64,000 nt of DNA, taken from the NCBI GenBank assembly GCA_009733575.1, contig ML769441.1, positions 50,585 to 114,584 on the forward strand. Direction: 5' to 3'. This document shows positions 1 through 10,771 of this stretch, piece after piece. The stretch's first letter is position 1; every line of letters begins with the position of its first letter. A program made the translations under genes and the position numbers. The notes beneath the pieces were generated by a model. That model was not told the DNA's origin and ran no database searches. It saw only the letters and a list, made by a program, of their open reading frames with translations. This stretch comes from Gymnopus androsaceus JB14 (lineage: Eukaryota; Basidiomycota; Agaricomycetes; Agaricales; Omphalotaceae).

Positions 1-102
1 TTGAGGATTTCTTGAAGTTTGATCCATCCTGTACGAAGATTGACTAGAATAAAGTAAAATATTCTTGGAAAAGCTCTGCAAAGCTGTAAAACAGCAAGTT
101 AA

Positions 103-122
103 GCATCGCCATATGGCGATGC
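103..122. repeat. Perfect 20-bp palindrome
   Basis: GCATCGCCATATGGCGATGC is its own reverse complement and lies about 240 bp upstream of the hydrolase start. The rest of positions 1-363 shows no convincing gene. It could be a dimeric transcription-factor site or chance; nothing else in the sequence decides this. Confidence 0.6.
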
Positions 123-363
123 TCGTCCACGGCGACACTGTACCTCCGCAACCTTTCTTTGCACCGACGCTTTGTGCCGACTGGATACGACGGTCCGGTA
201 ATTGCAGTAACCGTTCCCGAACACGCGTTGTATTCTTTCGTCTTTGGCTTTCTAGTATGAACCCTGAAATAACCTGTCAGCTGTTCCACAATACATAAGA
301 GCCCGCTTTCACAAAATGGCTTCCTTATGTACTATGGTCCTCTAAGGGCTCCTTCCAGTCGAA

Positions 364-1969
364 ATGCTAGACGAAGCCGTGACTTATCCACCCCGCAATG
401 GCTATCCTTTATTCTTGACCGCCAAACGTTACTGGATGCCTGAGTTCGAGGCCCATGCCAACGATCCCGAGGCTTGGACATTAATATTGCTCCACGCAAC
501 GGCGGGACACAAGGAGTCCTGGGAGCCAACGCTGGAACGCATCTTTCATTGCTCGATAAAAGAGCATCATACAGTCAAGATACGCGAAGCCTGGTGCTTG
601 GACTGTCCGAATCATGGAGCTTCGGGGTACTTGAACGAGCGGGTGCTACAGAGTCCAGAGTATTACTTGTGTTGTAAGTGCTAGCTTGTCTTTTTTTGCT
701 TTCGAGCGATCTACTGAAACTCGTGTACTTAGTCAATTGCGAAAAATATGCTCAAGCTATATATCATTTCCTCGACGCTGGCCCCGAATATGGTGCCAAA
801 GTTGACTTTCGATCCCGTAGGTTGTATGGGATAGGTCATTCCCTCGGAGGAAATACCATGTCTTTGTTACAAACCATGGAACCACGAATTCATTTCGCTT
901 CCATCTCCATCGTCGATCCAATGCTCAGCCCCGGAGGATCACATCATCTCAATAAACTCCGATCGATATTAATTAAAGGCGCGTATGAGCGCCGTGATGT
1001 TTGGCCAGACCGCGCGATGGCCATGCAAACACTCAAGAGGAGGGATAGGACCAAGAAGTGGGATCCAAGAATATTGGAAATTTTCATTGTGAGTGAGCCT
1101 TTCTATTGCTTCAAATCTAAAAATCCAATCTACTCGTTAGAAACACGGTATACGCCCTCATCCCGGGTCCTACTACCTCGAAAACCCCTACTTGGGCGTG
1201 ACATTGGCTTGTACGCGGGATCAAGAAGCGGTACGTTCATCCTATACTTCTTTGCTTTCTCTCAGCCGCTCAGCCGAATTTCGGTCGCGATAGGCCATGT
1301 ACAGAGACCCAGAAGGCGCCACGAAACCCGTAGAATCCCTTGACGTTGCTTGTCGGGAAAAACCAGTTCATCTTGTGCTTGGAGGAATAAACGACTTTAT
1401 GTACGTGTCAAAGTTGAGCGATGGCGAGCTTGCTGACGCTTTCTTAATTCTTGGACACTTGCACAGGCCCAAGCGCACTCAGGAGGCTCTTCTCGACCCC
1501 AAGTCCGGAAGAAAGTTTGCGTCGACGACGATGATCAAGGAGGCGGGGCATCTGGTTGGTGTTTTCCGCCTCTTCTGTTATTTTGCCTTCTATCTCTTTC
1601 TGCATCCGCTTACATTTCCCTCATATGCGGGCCACCCATCACTTTCTTTCCTTCGCGTTCCTTTTACCGGACCGCGGAGCCTCCTGACGCTATCTAAAAG
1701 ATTGTTGCTGTTGTTGCTGTTGTTGTTGTTGTTGTTGTTGTTGCTGTTTCGTTGTTGTTGCTTGTGCTGTTACTGCCGTACATGATATGCTGATGAAGTG
1801 CTTGCATTGTCTGATACAGATCCCACTGGAAGTCCCAGACATACTAGGCGAAGTCCTGTACAAGAATATACGCAAGAGTGGGGATATTCTACAAACTCAG
1901 AGCGGGGGTTTTGCTGGGGACACTGGTAATGATAACGGTATGAAGACAAGAACAAAAAGCAAGTTGTAA
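364..1969 (+). CDS. Alpha/beta hydrolase with C-terminal peroxisomal signal (Lpx1-like)
   Basis: Five exons can be read: 364-673, 733-1088, 1141-1230, 1294-1554 and 1820-1969. They sum to 389 codons in frame, giving 388 aa. The fold signatures are an oxyanion-type strand (LILLHATAGHKESW), the nucleophile elbow GIGHSLGG with Ser in GxSxG, and a late EAGHL that supplies the likely catalytic His. The protein ends in SKL, the canonical PTS1 tripeptide, so it should be imported into peroxisomes. The architecture resembles yeast Lpx1 (peroxisomal lipase/hydrolase), but the substrate cannot be told from sequence; a lipid or thioester is plausible. All introns are GT-AG. The last one (1555-1819, 265 nt) is unusually long and carries a TTG microsatellite. 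The ATG at 364 is the first one that opens the frame. Confidence 0.85.
1702..1748. repeat. TTG/CTG trinucleotide microsatellite inside an intron
   Basis: About fifteen TTG/CTG triplets lie inside the last intron of the hydrolase gene, 3' of its donor at 1555. On the complementary strand this would read as polyglutamine, but that reading is not supported by any gene. Its length is likely polymorphic between strains. Confidence 0.9.
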
Positions 1970-2305
1970 TCGGTATCCATATTAGACTCGCTTTCGATAT
2001 AATGCAATGGTGTGAATTTCTGATAAAAATATTCACTAGCCTTACTGTCCATATATAGTTTGATCTTTCACATCTTCGAAACACGATCCCTTCCCCCAAA
2101 GCCATTGGTTCTGGCTGCGATTTAATTCTGCTCTACCGGGATTAAATCTCCGTCCCATCTTTCAGGCCAGGTACGACCATCCGCATTCAATTACAGCACC
2201 TGAAATGGTATGGGTACGATTGAAAATAGGTTAAGTATAAGAAACTCCTCCTCACAAGAAGTACCCTTCTCTCCTTTTCGTGTCTTGCCGACTTGGTCGA
2301 AGGCG

Positions 2306-3898
2306 ATGGTCTATTTCTTTTCTAGCAACATCCTTACTATTCTCTCCTTCAACTGTCGATCTTTATTCTCGCTCTTTCTATATCTAACATGGATACTATC
2401 CATAGTCGACCAGATCACAGTAATGGCTCAGACAAACACCACCATCGATGATTCCGACCCTGCCTTCTCCTTTCCAGGTGTAAACTGGAATGCTATTACT
2501 CCGAGCACTCCTTGTGGTGGATGCGCTACCAAATTGGACCTATCTCAAACATACAATAATACTTATCACGATGGAGACTTCGATACTAGTGGGCCGATGA
2601 CGGGGTCGTTTCAATTCGAGGGTAATCAGAATCCTCATTCCTTCAATTTTTTAGCGCAATCTCTGACCGTATACAGGTACCGCTGTATACCTCTATGGAA
2701 TTACAGCGTTGGCTGAGACAGCCGAGCTATCCTTTGTCGTCGATAATGGACCCACAGTCAACTTCGACCTTTCCACTGTATCTCTAACCAACTATGTTTA
2801 TAATACTCTGCTGTTTAGCTCTTCAAATCTTATAAACGGACCGCACACGCTATCTTGGACTTTGATTCTGCCCACTACGAGTCCTTTTACCGATGTTCCG
2901 GGGGCAATCCATGACGCTTTGATTGACTATGCTGTTGTTACATCGGATGACGACTCTTCATCCTCTCCCTCATCTCCCTCTTCAGTAGATTCGACTGAGT
3001 CGTCTAATGGAACACCAATTACTCTTACAAAAACTGATTCCACAACTTTGTATGTCGTCCTCTGCCTTGATTCAATGCGTCTTGATTTAACGCGGGATAC
3101 TGAAATACGTGCTACTTTTTCAGACTTCAAACTCAGACCGTTTCATCACTTACTACTATGACTGGCACTACTTCTCCTTCTGGTACCTCTTCCAATACGT
3201 CGAGTATCAGCGCTACACCCAAAAAAAGTACCCGTGCTATCGCTCCCAACTCAAAGTTAGCATCAGCAAGTTCAACAAACTTGGTCACCATTGACGGTAC
3301 ATCCGGCGCTGTATCTCAGTCCTCCTCTGCACCTTCCGCCACTTCAGTTAGCGGGGAAATACAAAGCGGCGGGTCTAATACCAAGCTTATCATTGCAGCG
3401 GCGCTGGGAAGCGTTGCGGGCGTGGCGTTGATAGCTTTCGCTGTATTGTTTGTGCGGAGAAAGACATATCTCGATGCTAGATTTAAGTCCCCGGAATCGG
3501 CTCTTCCATTTGATCTACGTATACCATTCGACCTTAGTGAGTGAATTATAGCGATTGGATGGATTGCCGAGTGTAGATGGAATACTTACTCAGATTTGAT
3601 TCTACGATACAGCAAGAGAGGGGGGATACCCACCAGAAAAGGTGGCAAGGCAGAATACTTTCTCGAGGCACAGGCAGGTCATGGCTCGGGAACGAGGTGA
3701 TCATCTGGATGGTAAGTCTGTCTCCGCATATCTGATGTGAACAAAACCTGAAAATTTCCCTTCGAATTCAGAACCTCAGGCTGCCAGCTCTACGGACAAA
3801 TACAACAGATTGAGCAAAGAGTAGGGCTAATTGAACGGATTTTGCAGGCGCCGAACGAAAGACCTGCGTCCTGGGGAACATCTCCCCCGCCCTATTAA
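2306..3898 (+). CDS. Single-pass membrane protein with extracellular beta-sandwich-like domain and Ser/Thr stalk
   Basis: The start at 2306 precedes a hydrophobic leader (LFSLFLYLTWILSIV). An ectodomain follows whose pattern is common in agaricomycete membrane proteins: DDSDPAFSF, CGGCATK, GSFQFEG spliced to TAVYLYG, then FVVDNGP, and HTLSWTL near its end. A long Ser/Thr-rich stalk (about 2950-3360) leads to a transmembrane helix encoded near 3388-3450 (LIIAAALGSVAGVALIAFAV) and a basic stop-transfer RRK. The cytoplasmic tail probably ends in a short coiled segment (QRVGLIERILQAPNERP) and SPPPY with TAA at 3896. Introns are clear near 2622-2677 and 3054-3121; the last two (about 3541-3612 and 3712-3771) are less certain. 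Ligand and role are unknown. A decayed tandem copy lies downstream. Confidence 0.65.
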
Positions 3899-4108
3899 GC
3901 AGCCGAATCTCTTTTTTCACTCAGATACCAACGCGTACCATGATAGTATTTATTAGTAGCCATACATGGCAATTTACCCGTACTTTCAATGAGTACACGT
4001 ATTACCAAAGATTGCAAAATCACTGACCCAGTATCGATGCGATTCTGCAGTCTTTCGTGCTCCTGCTTGCTTAGTTTCGGTTTCATTTTAGTACGTGCTT
4101 CTCTACTT

Positions 4109-4612
4109 CTAACGCTGCATCTCCGCAACCACCTTCCTTGCTGCTTCATTCATCCCACTAGTCTCGCCACTATCGCCCTTACATGAAGAGTACACCGTTG
4201 ATACCTTCCGAGTCTCCTCAACGGTCCGCTTCTGGAGTGCCGAGTTGAAAGTTCCGCCACTAATGTTGCCCTTGATTTGAGTCTCGAGTCTTAACCTCTT
4301 CGGTTTTCGAGCCAAGATGATTTTGTTATTGCTCATAATTGCAGAACCTGAAGATGTACCGGGAGATATGTTAGGCATCAGTAGAAGCCACTAGCTTCAG
4401 CTTTAGAATGTAGTGAGTATGGTTGGTGAAGACACAATGAGCAGCCTAAGGAGAATGAGCTGTCTCAATGTTAGGCCCCTCTCTGAGTGCAGGAATGGAG
4501 TCAACAATTTCGTAGGCGTATAGACAGTACTTAGCCTCAAACTCGGTGATATCTTTGGTTGTCTCTTTGACTGGAGGGGGGAGCGTATTGATGAGAGTGT
4601 GAGACATGGCAT
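4109..4612 (-). CDS. Possible small two-exon hypothetical gene
   Basis: Two adjacent minus-strand reading frames look protein-like. The first starts MSHTLINTLPPP and runs through acidic and aromatic residues. The second (4378-4109) is basic, with KPKRLRLETQIKG, and ends MQR. A splice joining them is possible around 4395-4470 but I could not find a clean donor. No family is recognised and the similarity of both frames to real coding sequence is only moderate. It is convergent with the membrane-protein gene. Confidence 0.25.
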
Positions 4613-4929
4613 TTAATTTCAGGTTAGAGGAAAAGAGAAAGTTCACGAGAGTGGTTTGCTTACCAGCTTGGATTAGTATTTGACTGTACCGATATTACGG
4701 TGGAGCTCAGCACTGTGTCACTGAGTCAAAGAGTATGTACCAATTTTTAGCAAAGCTGGGGTCGGGTCCGACAGACAGCAGACGCGAAGAGCCTCATCAA
4801 GTCGATGGTGTGAAGAAACACGCACGGAATCCGGAACGAATCCCGAATCCCGGCGACCCGTCAAGTTTAATTATTATTTAAGCGCCGTACTTTACACACC
4901 GTCGCCGAGCCACCAACTCTCGAGCTTAT

Positions 4930-7130
4930 AAGATCCTTTCTCCCAGAGCCATTGGCTCTACCTGATGTAATAGCTACTTCCATCTTCCAGGCCAGGTACG
5001 ACCAGTAAAGCCATTCTAAACCATCAAGCAGAAACAAGTTATCTCACGACAGGTCAACTTCTCTCCTTCTGGCAAGAAACGAAGTCCTATTTCTCTAAGG
5101 TAGAGCATCCAAGCTCGAGCAAGGTCAGCTGACCTCCATGTGACTCCTTAATATGGTGAAATTCCATAGATAATTCTCTCAAAAAACAAGTAGGACCTGC
5201 CTCACAAATCTGCGTCATTCAACCCTAAAAAATGTACTTAAAAGGGTGTATCACCCAAGACTTTGAGCACATATGTAATTTTGATTGAAGAGTTACCCAA
5301 ACAGTGCTTCTTACGCTAAACTGATAACTCCTCTCTCAGCTTTTATCCAAATTACTGCCAGTTTATTTTTCAGACAATTATACAGTATATAAAGTGTTGA
5401 ATGGAAGGAATTAGCTTCATGATGAGTGGAATAATGTTCATTCTATTTTCGAGGTGAATTTCACCATATACCTTCCTTCAACTATCGCTCTTTTATCACC
5501 GTCTTTCTATCTCTCACATGGATACTATCCACAATCGACCAGATCACAGTAAGTAGTGGCTCAGACAAGCACCACTATTGATGATTCCGACCCTGCTTTT
5601 TCCTTTATAATGCAATTACTCCGAGCACTCCTTGTGGGTGATGCTCCACCGTTTTTGACCCGACGCAAGACGTACAAGCACTGCGACTCTATGGGAATGA
5701 CTGGCTCGTTTCAATTCCAAGGTGAGCTGGAGTTCATTCATGCTTTTTGATGCAGTCTTTGACTTCTATGTTCTATGCGTAGGTTCTGCCGTATACCTGT
5801 TTTGAGTGACAGCATCATCTCACACCGCCGAGATATCATTTGTCCTTGATAATGGATTGCCAATCAACTTTGACCTCCACTGTACCAATAACCGGGGACT
5901 ATGTTTATCACAGCTTGTTGTTTAGCTCTTCAAGTCTTGTGAGCGGACAGCACACCCTATGATGGACTTTGGCTCCCATCATTACCAGTCCTTTTGCTTT
6001 ATCTTTCATTCATGTTGAATTGATTGACTACGCTGTCGATACTTCGGGAGATCTCTCTCAGTGGAGTCAGCTGCGCCAACCAATGAAGTATCAATCACTC
6101 CTACAGAATCTGAGTCCAACACTTTGTATGTTGTCCTCTACTTTAGAGATTGAATATATGTTACTCGTGCAGACTTCACTCAGCTCGTGCTTCAGCATAT
6201 GACACTATCCTGGTACCTCTTCGAATATCTCGACCACCGGCGCTACTGAGGCTATAACTCCCAACTCTAATTTAGCATCAGCCAGTTCAACAACGGTCAC
6301 CATTAACGGTAAAACCGGCATTGTATCTGGTCCTCCTCCTTCTCTGCGCCCACGGATTCCGTTAGTCCAAGCGAGGCCATTCAAAGAGGCGGTCTAATAC
6401 CAAACTTATCATCGCAGCGGCACTGGGAAGCGTTGCGCGCGCGGTGTTAATAGCTTTCGCTGCATTGTTTGTGCGGAGAAAGAGATATCGGAGAAAGAGA
6501 TATCTCGATGCTAGATTTAATTCCCCAGAGTCAGCCCTTCCACATGATCTACCATTCGGAATTATATATGTACATCAATTGGATGCGCCAAGTATACTTA
6601 TTGGATTTATATTCTAGATACAGCGAGAGGACCCACCAGAAAAGTCAGAATACCTTCTCAAGACGCAGCCTGGGCAAGGCTGTAGGGGGTGATCATCCGG
6701 ATGGTAAGCCGCACCTCCGCATCTATTATGAACAAAGCCTGAGCTTCTTCGGGCGGCTCAGGCTGACAGTTCTATCGGGCAGATACAACAAACTTTGGAG
6801 CAAAGAGTAGTATTGATTGAGCGGATGTTGCAGGCGCCAAACAAAAGACCTGTGTCTTGGGGAATGTCTCCTCCGCCCTATCAAGTAGCTGATTCTCTCT
6901 TCGCTCTTATACTACCAGCGCAAATTGACTATCTATACCCTACGTGTTGTCAAAGCTTACCGAATTGCTGACCTAGACATCTACGTAGCCGAGAATCTGG
7001 CGCTCGTCCTTCCTTCCTTCCAGTTCCACTACTGGCACCAGCTGCTCTTATGCGAATTCAAATTTGCTTTCGGGCTTCGATATGTGTTTCCCCGCTTCAA
7101 ACGCTGCATCTCCACAGTTGGTATATGTAA
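4930..7130 (+). pseudogene. Decayed tandem copy of the membrane-protein gene
   Basis: Positions about 4930-5010 repeat the promoter block at 2090-2180 (CCATTGG... GGCCAGGTACGACCA), and 5470-6900 repeats the gene itself. DDSDPAFSF, the GSFQFQG block, the DYAVDTS block, the RRKR-YLDAR region and the coiled tail with SPPPY are all still visible. The reading frame is broken many times. The GVNW segment is deleted after DDSDPAFSF. A TGA (5960-5962) replaces the Trp codon of HTLSW. A 14-bp tandem duplication (CGGAGAAAGAGATAT, about 6475-6503) lies after the transmembrane segment, which is itself frame-shifted. It is a dead paralogue. A MITE sits in its former 5' region. Confidence 0.8.
5154..5466. 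mobile_element. 313-bp MITE with TA target duplication
   Basis: The left end TGGTGAAATTCC and the inverted right end (read on the other strand as TGGTGAAATTCACC) share 11 bp. TA flanks both sides (5152-5153 and 5467-5468). The insertion separates sequence that is continuous around 2330-2350 in the intact paralogue. No coding capacity. TA duplication suggests a Tc1/mariner-type donor. Confidence 0.65.
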
Positions 7131-7700
7131 TTAACTCATACTTACAGACGTTCATTCAGCATGCACCAATCAGGCTTCACGCGACTAAGTCAAATAGCGC
7201 ATCAAAAATATCGTATGGTTCAGCGTCATATCGCTGGTTCTTAGCTCGTCCTGTGATTCTTCCCAAACCACATCTTTGGGATAGCAGGAGGATGAGAGAA
7301 ACACGGCATGGTCGCATTGAGTCTGTCATTAATTCTAGGGACAGCGAACAGATTTTCTTTCTTCTTTCTTCCATGTCGTTTTTCTTCCCTCCATCTGTCT
7401 TCCGTGATTACTTCAAATTCATCAATATTCGAGAGTTTTTCTATCTGACTCGTCTCTTTTGTCACGGGGCCAGCTCGAACGCAAGATATCCCATTTAAGG
7501 CTCTGGTTTTCATTACTTCATCGACGTCTGGACCTCGTGGACTCCTTGTCAATATTAGGCATGCTCTGATTCGATGCGCTTTTGTATCTATAGCGCACTA
7601 TGCTTGAGGACTCAGTTATTTCCAGTCAAACCAGACGGGGGGAGTAGCATGTGGTACACGGAGCATTGCATTCTGGAATTGTTAGTCTAAAATAACCTTC
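7130..7700. other. Intergenic region without a supported gene
   Basis: Short frames occur on both strands (for example 7064-7498 and 7241-7552), but they overlap each other, have biased composition and carry no recognisable motif. I see nothing else here besides the proximal promoter of the mannosidase gene. Confidence 0.5.
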
Positions 7701-7703
7701 GAG

Positions 7704-7711
7704 TATAAAAA
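7704..7711 (+). promoter_or_regulatory. TATA box of the GH47 gene
   Basis: TATAAAAA lies 62 bp upstream of the ATG at 7766, in a pyrimidine-rich leader (CATCTCATCCTTTCAACCCC). This is a normal fungal core-promoter spacing. Confidence 0.7.
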
Positions 7712-7765
7712 GGCTCCGCTTTCGTACACATCTCATCCTTTCAACCCCCTCATCGTATCCCAAGG

Positions 7766-10362
7766 ATGGTGAAACTTTCAGGGCTGTTCAAATGGACTCT
7801 TCTTCTCTGCACTTGCTCTCTTTCGCTTGCAGGTCCAGTTCAAGTTCCTAATCTTCAACTTCCTCCCACCGCAGCTGGGAATCAATCAGCTGTGAAGGAA
7901 ATCTTCCAGCAAAGCTATGCTGCATACGCGTATGTTTTTGCGCTCCTCAGTTTGTGTCTTTAGCTAACCTTTTCTCCAGTACTTTTGCATTTGGTTCGGA
8001 CGAATTGCTCCCTGTGGCTCCCCCAAGTTTCGTAGATGATCTAAACGGATGGGGCGCTACTATTGCAGATGCTCTGGGTACAATGGTACGTCCAGTTTCA
8101 ACAAAAGGATTTAGTAATCACACACTGACCTTTACGTTTTCCAAGATAATCATGGGCTTGGATGTTAGTCCTATAATCTACTCCCAAACTAACGCAGAGC
8201 TGTAATTCAGTCATAGGACCTCTTCGACCAAGCTCTGGATTTCATATCCAAAGTCGATTTCAATCAATCAGCAGTTCCAGACCAGAACACCGAGTAATAA
8301 TGTCTTTGCTTGATTACCGAACATCTCTGATGTTACTTTTGCAGTCTCTTTGAAACAACTATTCGTTATGTCGGCGGAATGCTTAGCGCCTACGAGCTGA
8401 CTGGGAAGCAACATGAAATCCTTGTTACTCAAACGAAGGTATTAGACAAATTTGCTTGACCATTGCCCTACTTACAATATTTCACGCAGTTTTAGGCATT
8501 GGTGGATAAGATGGCATTTGCTTGGGCTTTACCGGTCAGTCCTGACGAAAAAACTCATATTTCAGTTTTCTGACGACTTCTACCATATAGAATCAAACGA
8601 TTCCATTTGGAGTTATATTCTTCAACAATAACTCTATAGTTAACGATATTACGAATGTAGCCGAAGCAGGAACAGTAAGAAGTCTTTTAGACAACCCGTA
8701 AACACCGAAGATTCAATTCGTCCCTCTAGTTGGACCTTGAGTGGTCTCGGCTTTCACTCTACACTGGGAATCAAACTTATACTGACCTCACCGTTGGTGG
8801 TAAGTCTAATTTACATTATTCTTTTCGTCCAATTAACCGCAATTCTGCCTCTAGCTGTTGTGACTATGGCTAACTCGGTGAGCAGAGTCTACAGTTTTGA
8901 GATCCTCAAATACTAAAGTCCTGGTCAGCCCGGGCCATTCCCAGGTACATCCTTTTCAGAATCATACTCCTCCACTGGAGGCTAATGTCACGTTCAGGTC
9001 TCATTCCACAGCTCATTGATCCAAATGACGCTGAATTCGTAGATGACTTTATCGTAAGTGGTTAATCTAGCACTTTACCTCTTCATTCATTGTTCTCCGC
9101 AGACTTGGGGTGGAGGAACCGACAGCTATCTTGAATACTTGATCAAGTATGCGAGGCTAAGTAACACTGAGTGAGTTGAAATCTGGGCCTTGTACACTTT
9201 CTCAACTGTTCTTTCAGCGACAACCTATTTGCGGATACCTGGCATGCAGCAGTTGATTCGTCAATCAAAGTGTTGATGAGGGTGCGTCAAATCCTATTCT
9301 GTGTCGTTTACTAAAGATGACATATACTCTGGTTTGTTGTAGACGTCCACAGTCGGGAATCATACCTACCTTGCCGACTGGAATGCCGGAGAGATTCTTC
9401 TAGAGGGCTCGCACTTGGCCTGCTACATGGCAGGAAACTGGATACTGGGTAACTACTTTTGCTTGATGTGCCTTTGCGTCCTTGCTCTCTAACAATGTTT
9501 TGCTGGCAGGAGGGAAACTCTTGAACAATGAAACCATTGTCGATATTGGACTCGCACTTAATGATGGATGCTGGAATACTTATGCTAGTACAGCGTAAGT
9601 TTACCATAAATGCTATCATGGCGCATCTACTCATACGCTTCTACATAGAACTGGAATTGGCCCTGAAACATTTGAGTTCATTGCTGCTGATGGGACTTTC
9701 AGTGTACCAGATGAGGGAGAGCTAGATTTCTACAATGAACACGGATTCTGGATTACTGGTGCGACTTTTCCCTAACTCTACTCTCCGCCCTTTCCCTAAG
9801 TTTTTACTTCCAGCTTCCGATTATGTCCAGCGACCTGAAGTTCTTGAGTCAAACTTTTACGCCTGGAGAGCAACCGGAGACACAAAGTACCTCGATCGTG
9901 CCGCTAGTGCTATCAAGAGTTTCCAAGATTTCTTGACCACCCCGGAGAGCGATGGGATTACTGCATATGCAGGTCTAAACGACGTCAACGACATTTCTGG
10001 AGGACTCCAAGACGAGACGCAAACATTCTGGTTTGCTGAAGTATTAAAGGTTCTCTAATACTCTTCTTGTCTGACAAAATGTCTGACGCGAGCTTTCAGT
10101 ATCTTTACCTTACCTTCGATGATCCCGAGAACATTAGTTTGGATAACTGTGCGTATCGATTGATGTTTTTCACTTTTACCTGCAGGATACTAACGTGTTT
10201 GATAAAACAGATGTTTTCAACACCGAGTGTCAGGTATTCGAGGCTCCTCCGGCCAAGGCCGTCTACGGTAGTGGGGCTCCTGCGGTAGCGCCGGGTCAGT
10301 TCCAAAGCAAGACGTCGAATGGTTGCCTCTCCCAGCCATCAGTCCTCTTCCACTTCCAATAA
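7766..10362 (+). CDS. GH47 class I alpha-1,2-mannosidase, secretory
   Basis: About fifteen small exons encode a GH47 mannosyl-oligosaccharide 1,2-alpha-mannosidase, which trims Man(alpha1-2)Man from N-glycans in the ER/Golgi or outside the cell. A signal peptide (KWTLLLCTCSLSLAG) starts the protein. Family blocks follow in order: SYAAYxTFAFGSDELLPV, NGWGATIADALGTM then MGLD-DLF, FETTIRYVGGMLSAYELTG, AFAWALP-NQTIPFG, EAGTLDLEWSRLS, GGGTDSYLEYLIKYA, HLACYMAGNWILGG, QRPEVLESNFYAWRATGD, ISGGLQDETQTFWFAEVLKYLYL and FNTE. The acidic catalytic blocks of the family are all represented. The stop is at 10360. Two internal Cys and several N-x-S/T sites fit a secreted glycoprotein. Introns are GT-AG of about 50-60 nt. 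The usual HP after FNTEA is replaced by FNTECQVF. Confidence 0.92.
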
Positions 10363-10771
10363 CACCTGGCCCTCTGATGCCTACATCATCCTGAGAGAGT
10401 ACGTACTGTATGCATCGTCATGCGTTGTGAACATTGTATTTCATGGTCATCCAATCAATTCACGCAATGTTTGGAAGTATAACCTAGAGGTCTGATGAGT
10501 TCATGGACTCATTGATGACGACTGCTATGAGGTGAGAATATATAATTCGCTCGGTCAACAGACTTGAAGAAAGGAAAAGCAAAAAATGAATGAGTACTTG
10601 AGTAATAATACAAGTTGCAAAGTATAGAGACACAAGATGATTAATACAACGTACAATCCAATGCAAGCAACTGCCAACGAATATCAAGTACGAAAGCAAT
10701 GCGGCGATAATGCAGACCAAGACCAAAAAAGAAAGAAAGAAAGAATATAGTGGTACAAGACATTGAAGCTT

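Noticed and set aside
1690..1875. Minus-strand polyglutamine frame over the TTG repeat
   Set aside because: It is only the antisense of the intronic microsatellite.
10484..10726. Hydrophobic minus-strand frame between the mannosidase and F-box genes
   Set aside because: AT-rich intergenic DNA between two converging genes; the frame has no conserved motif.
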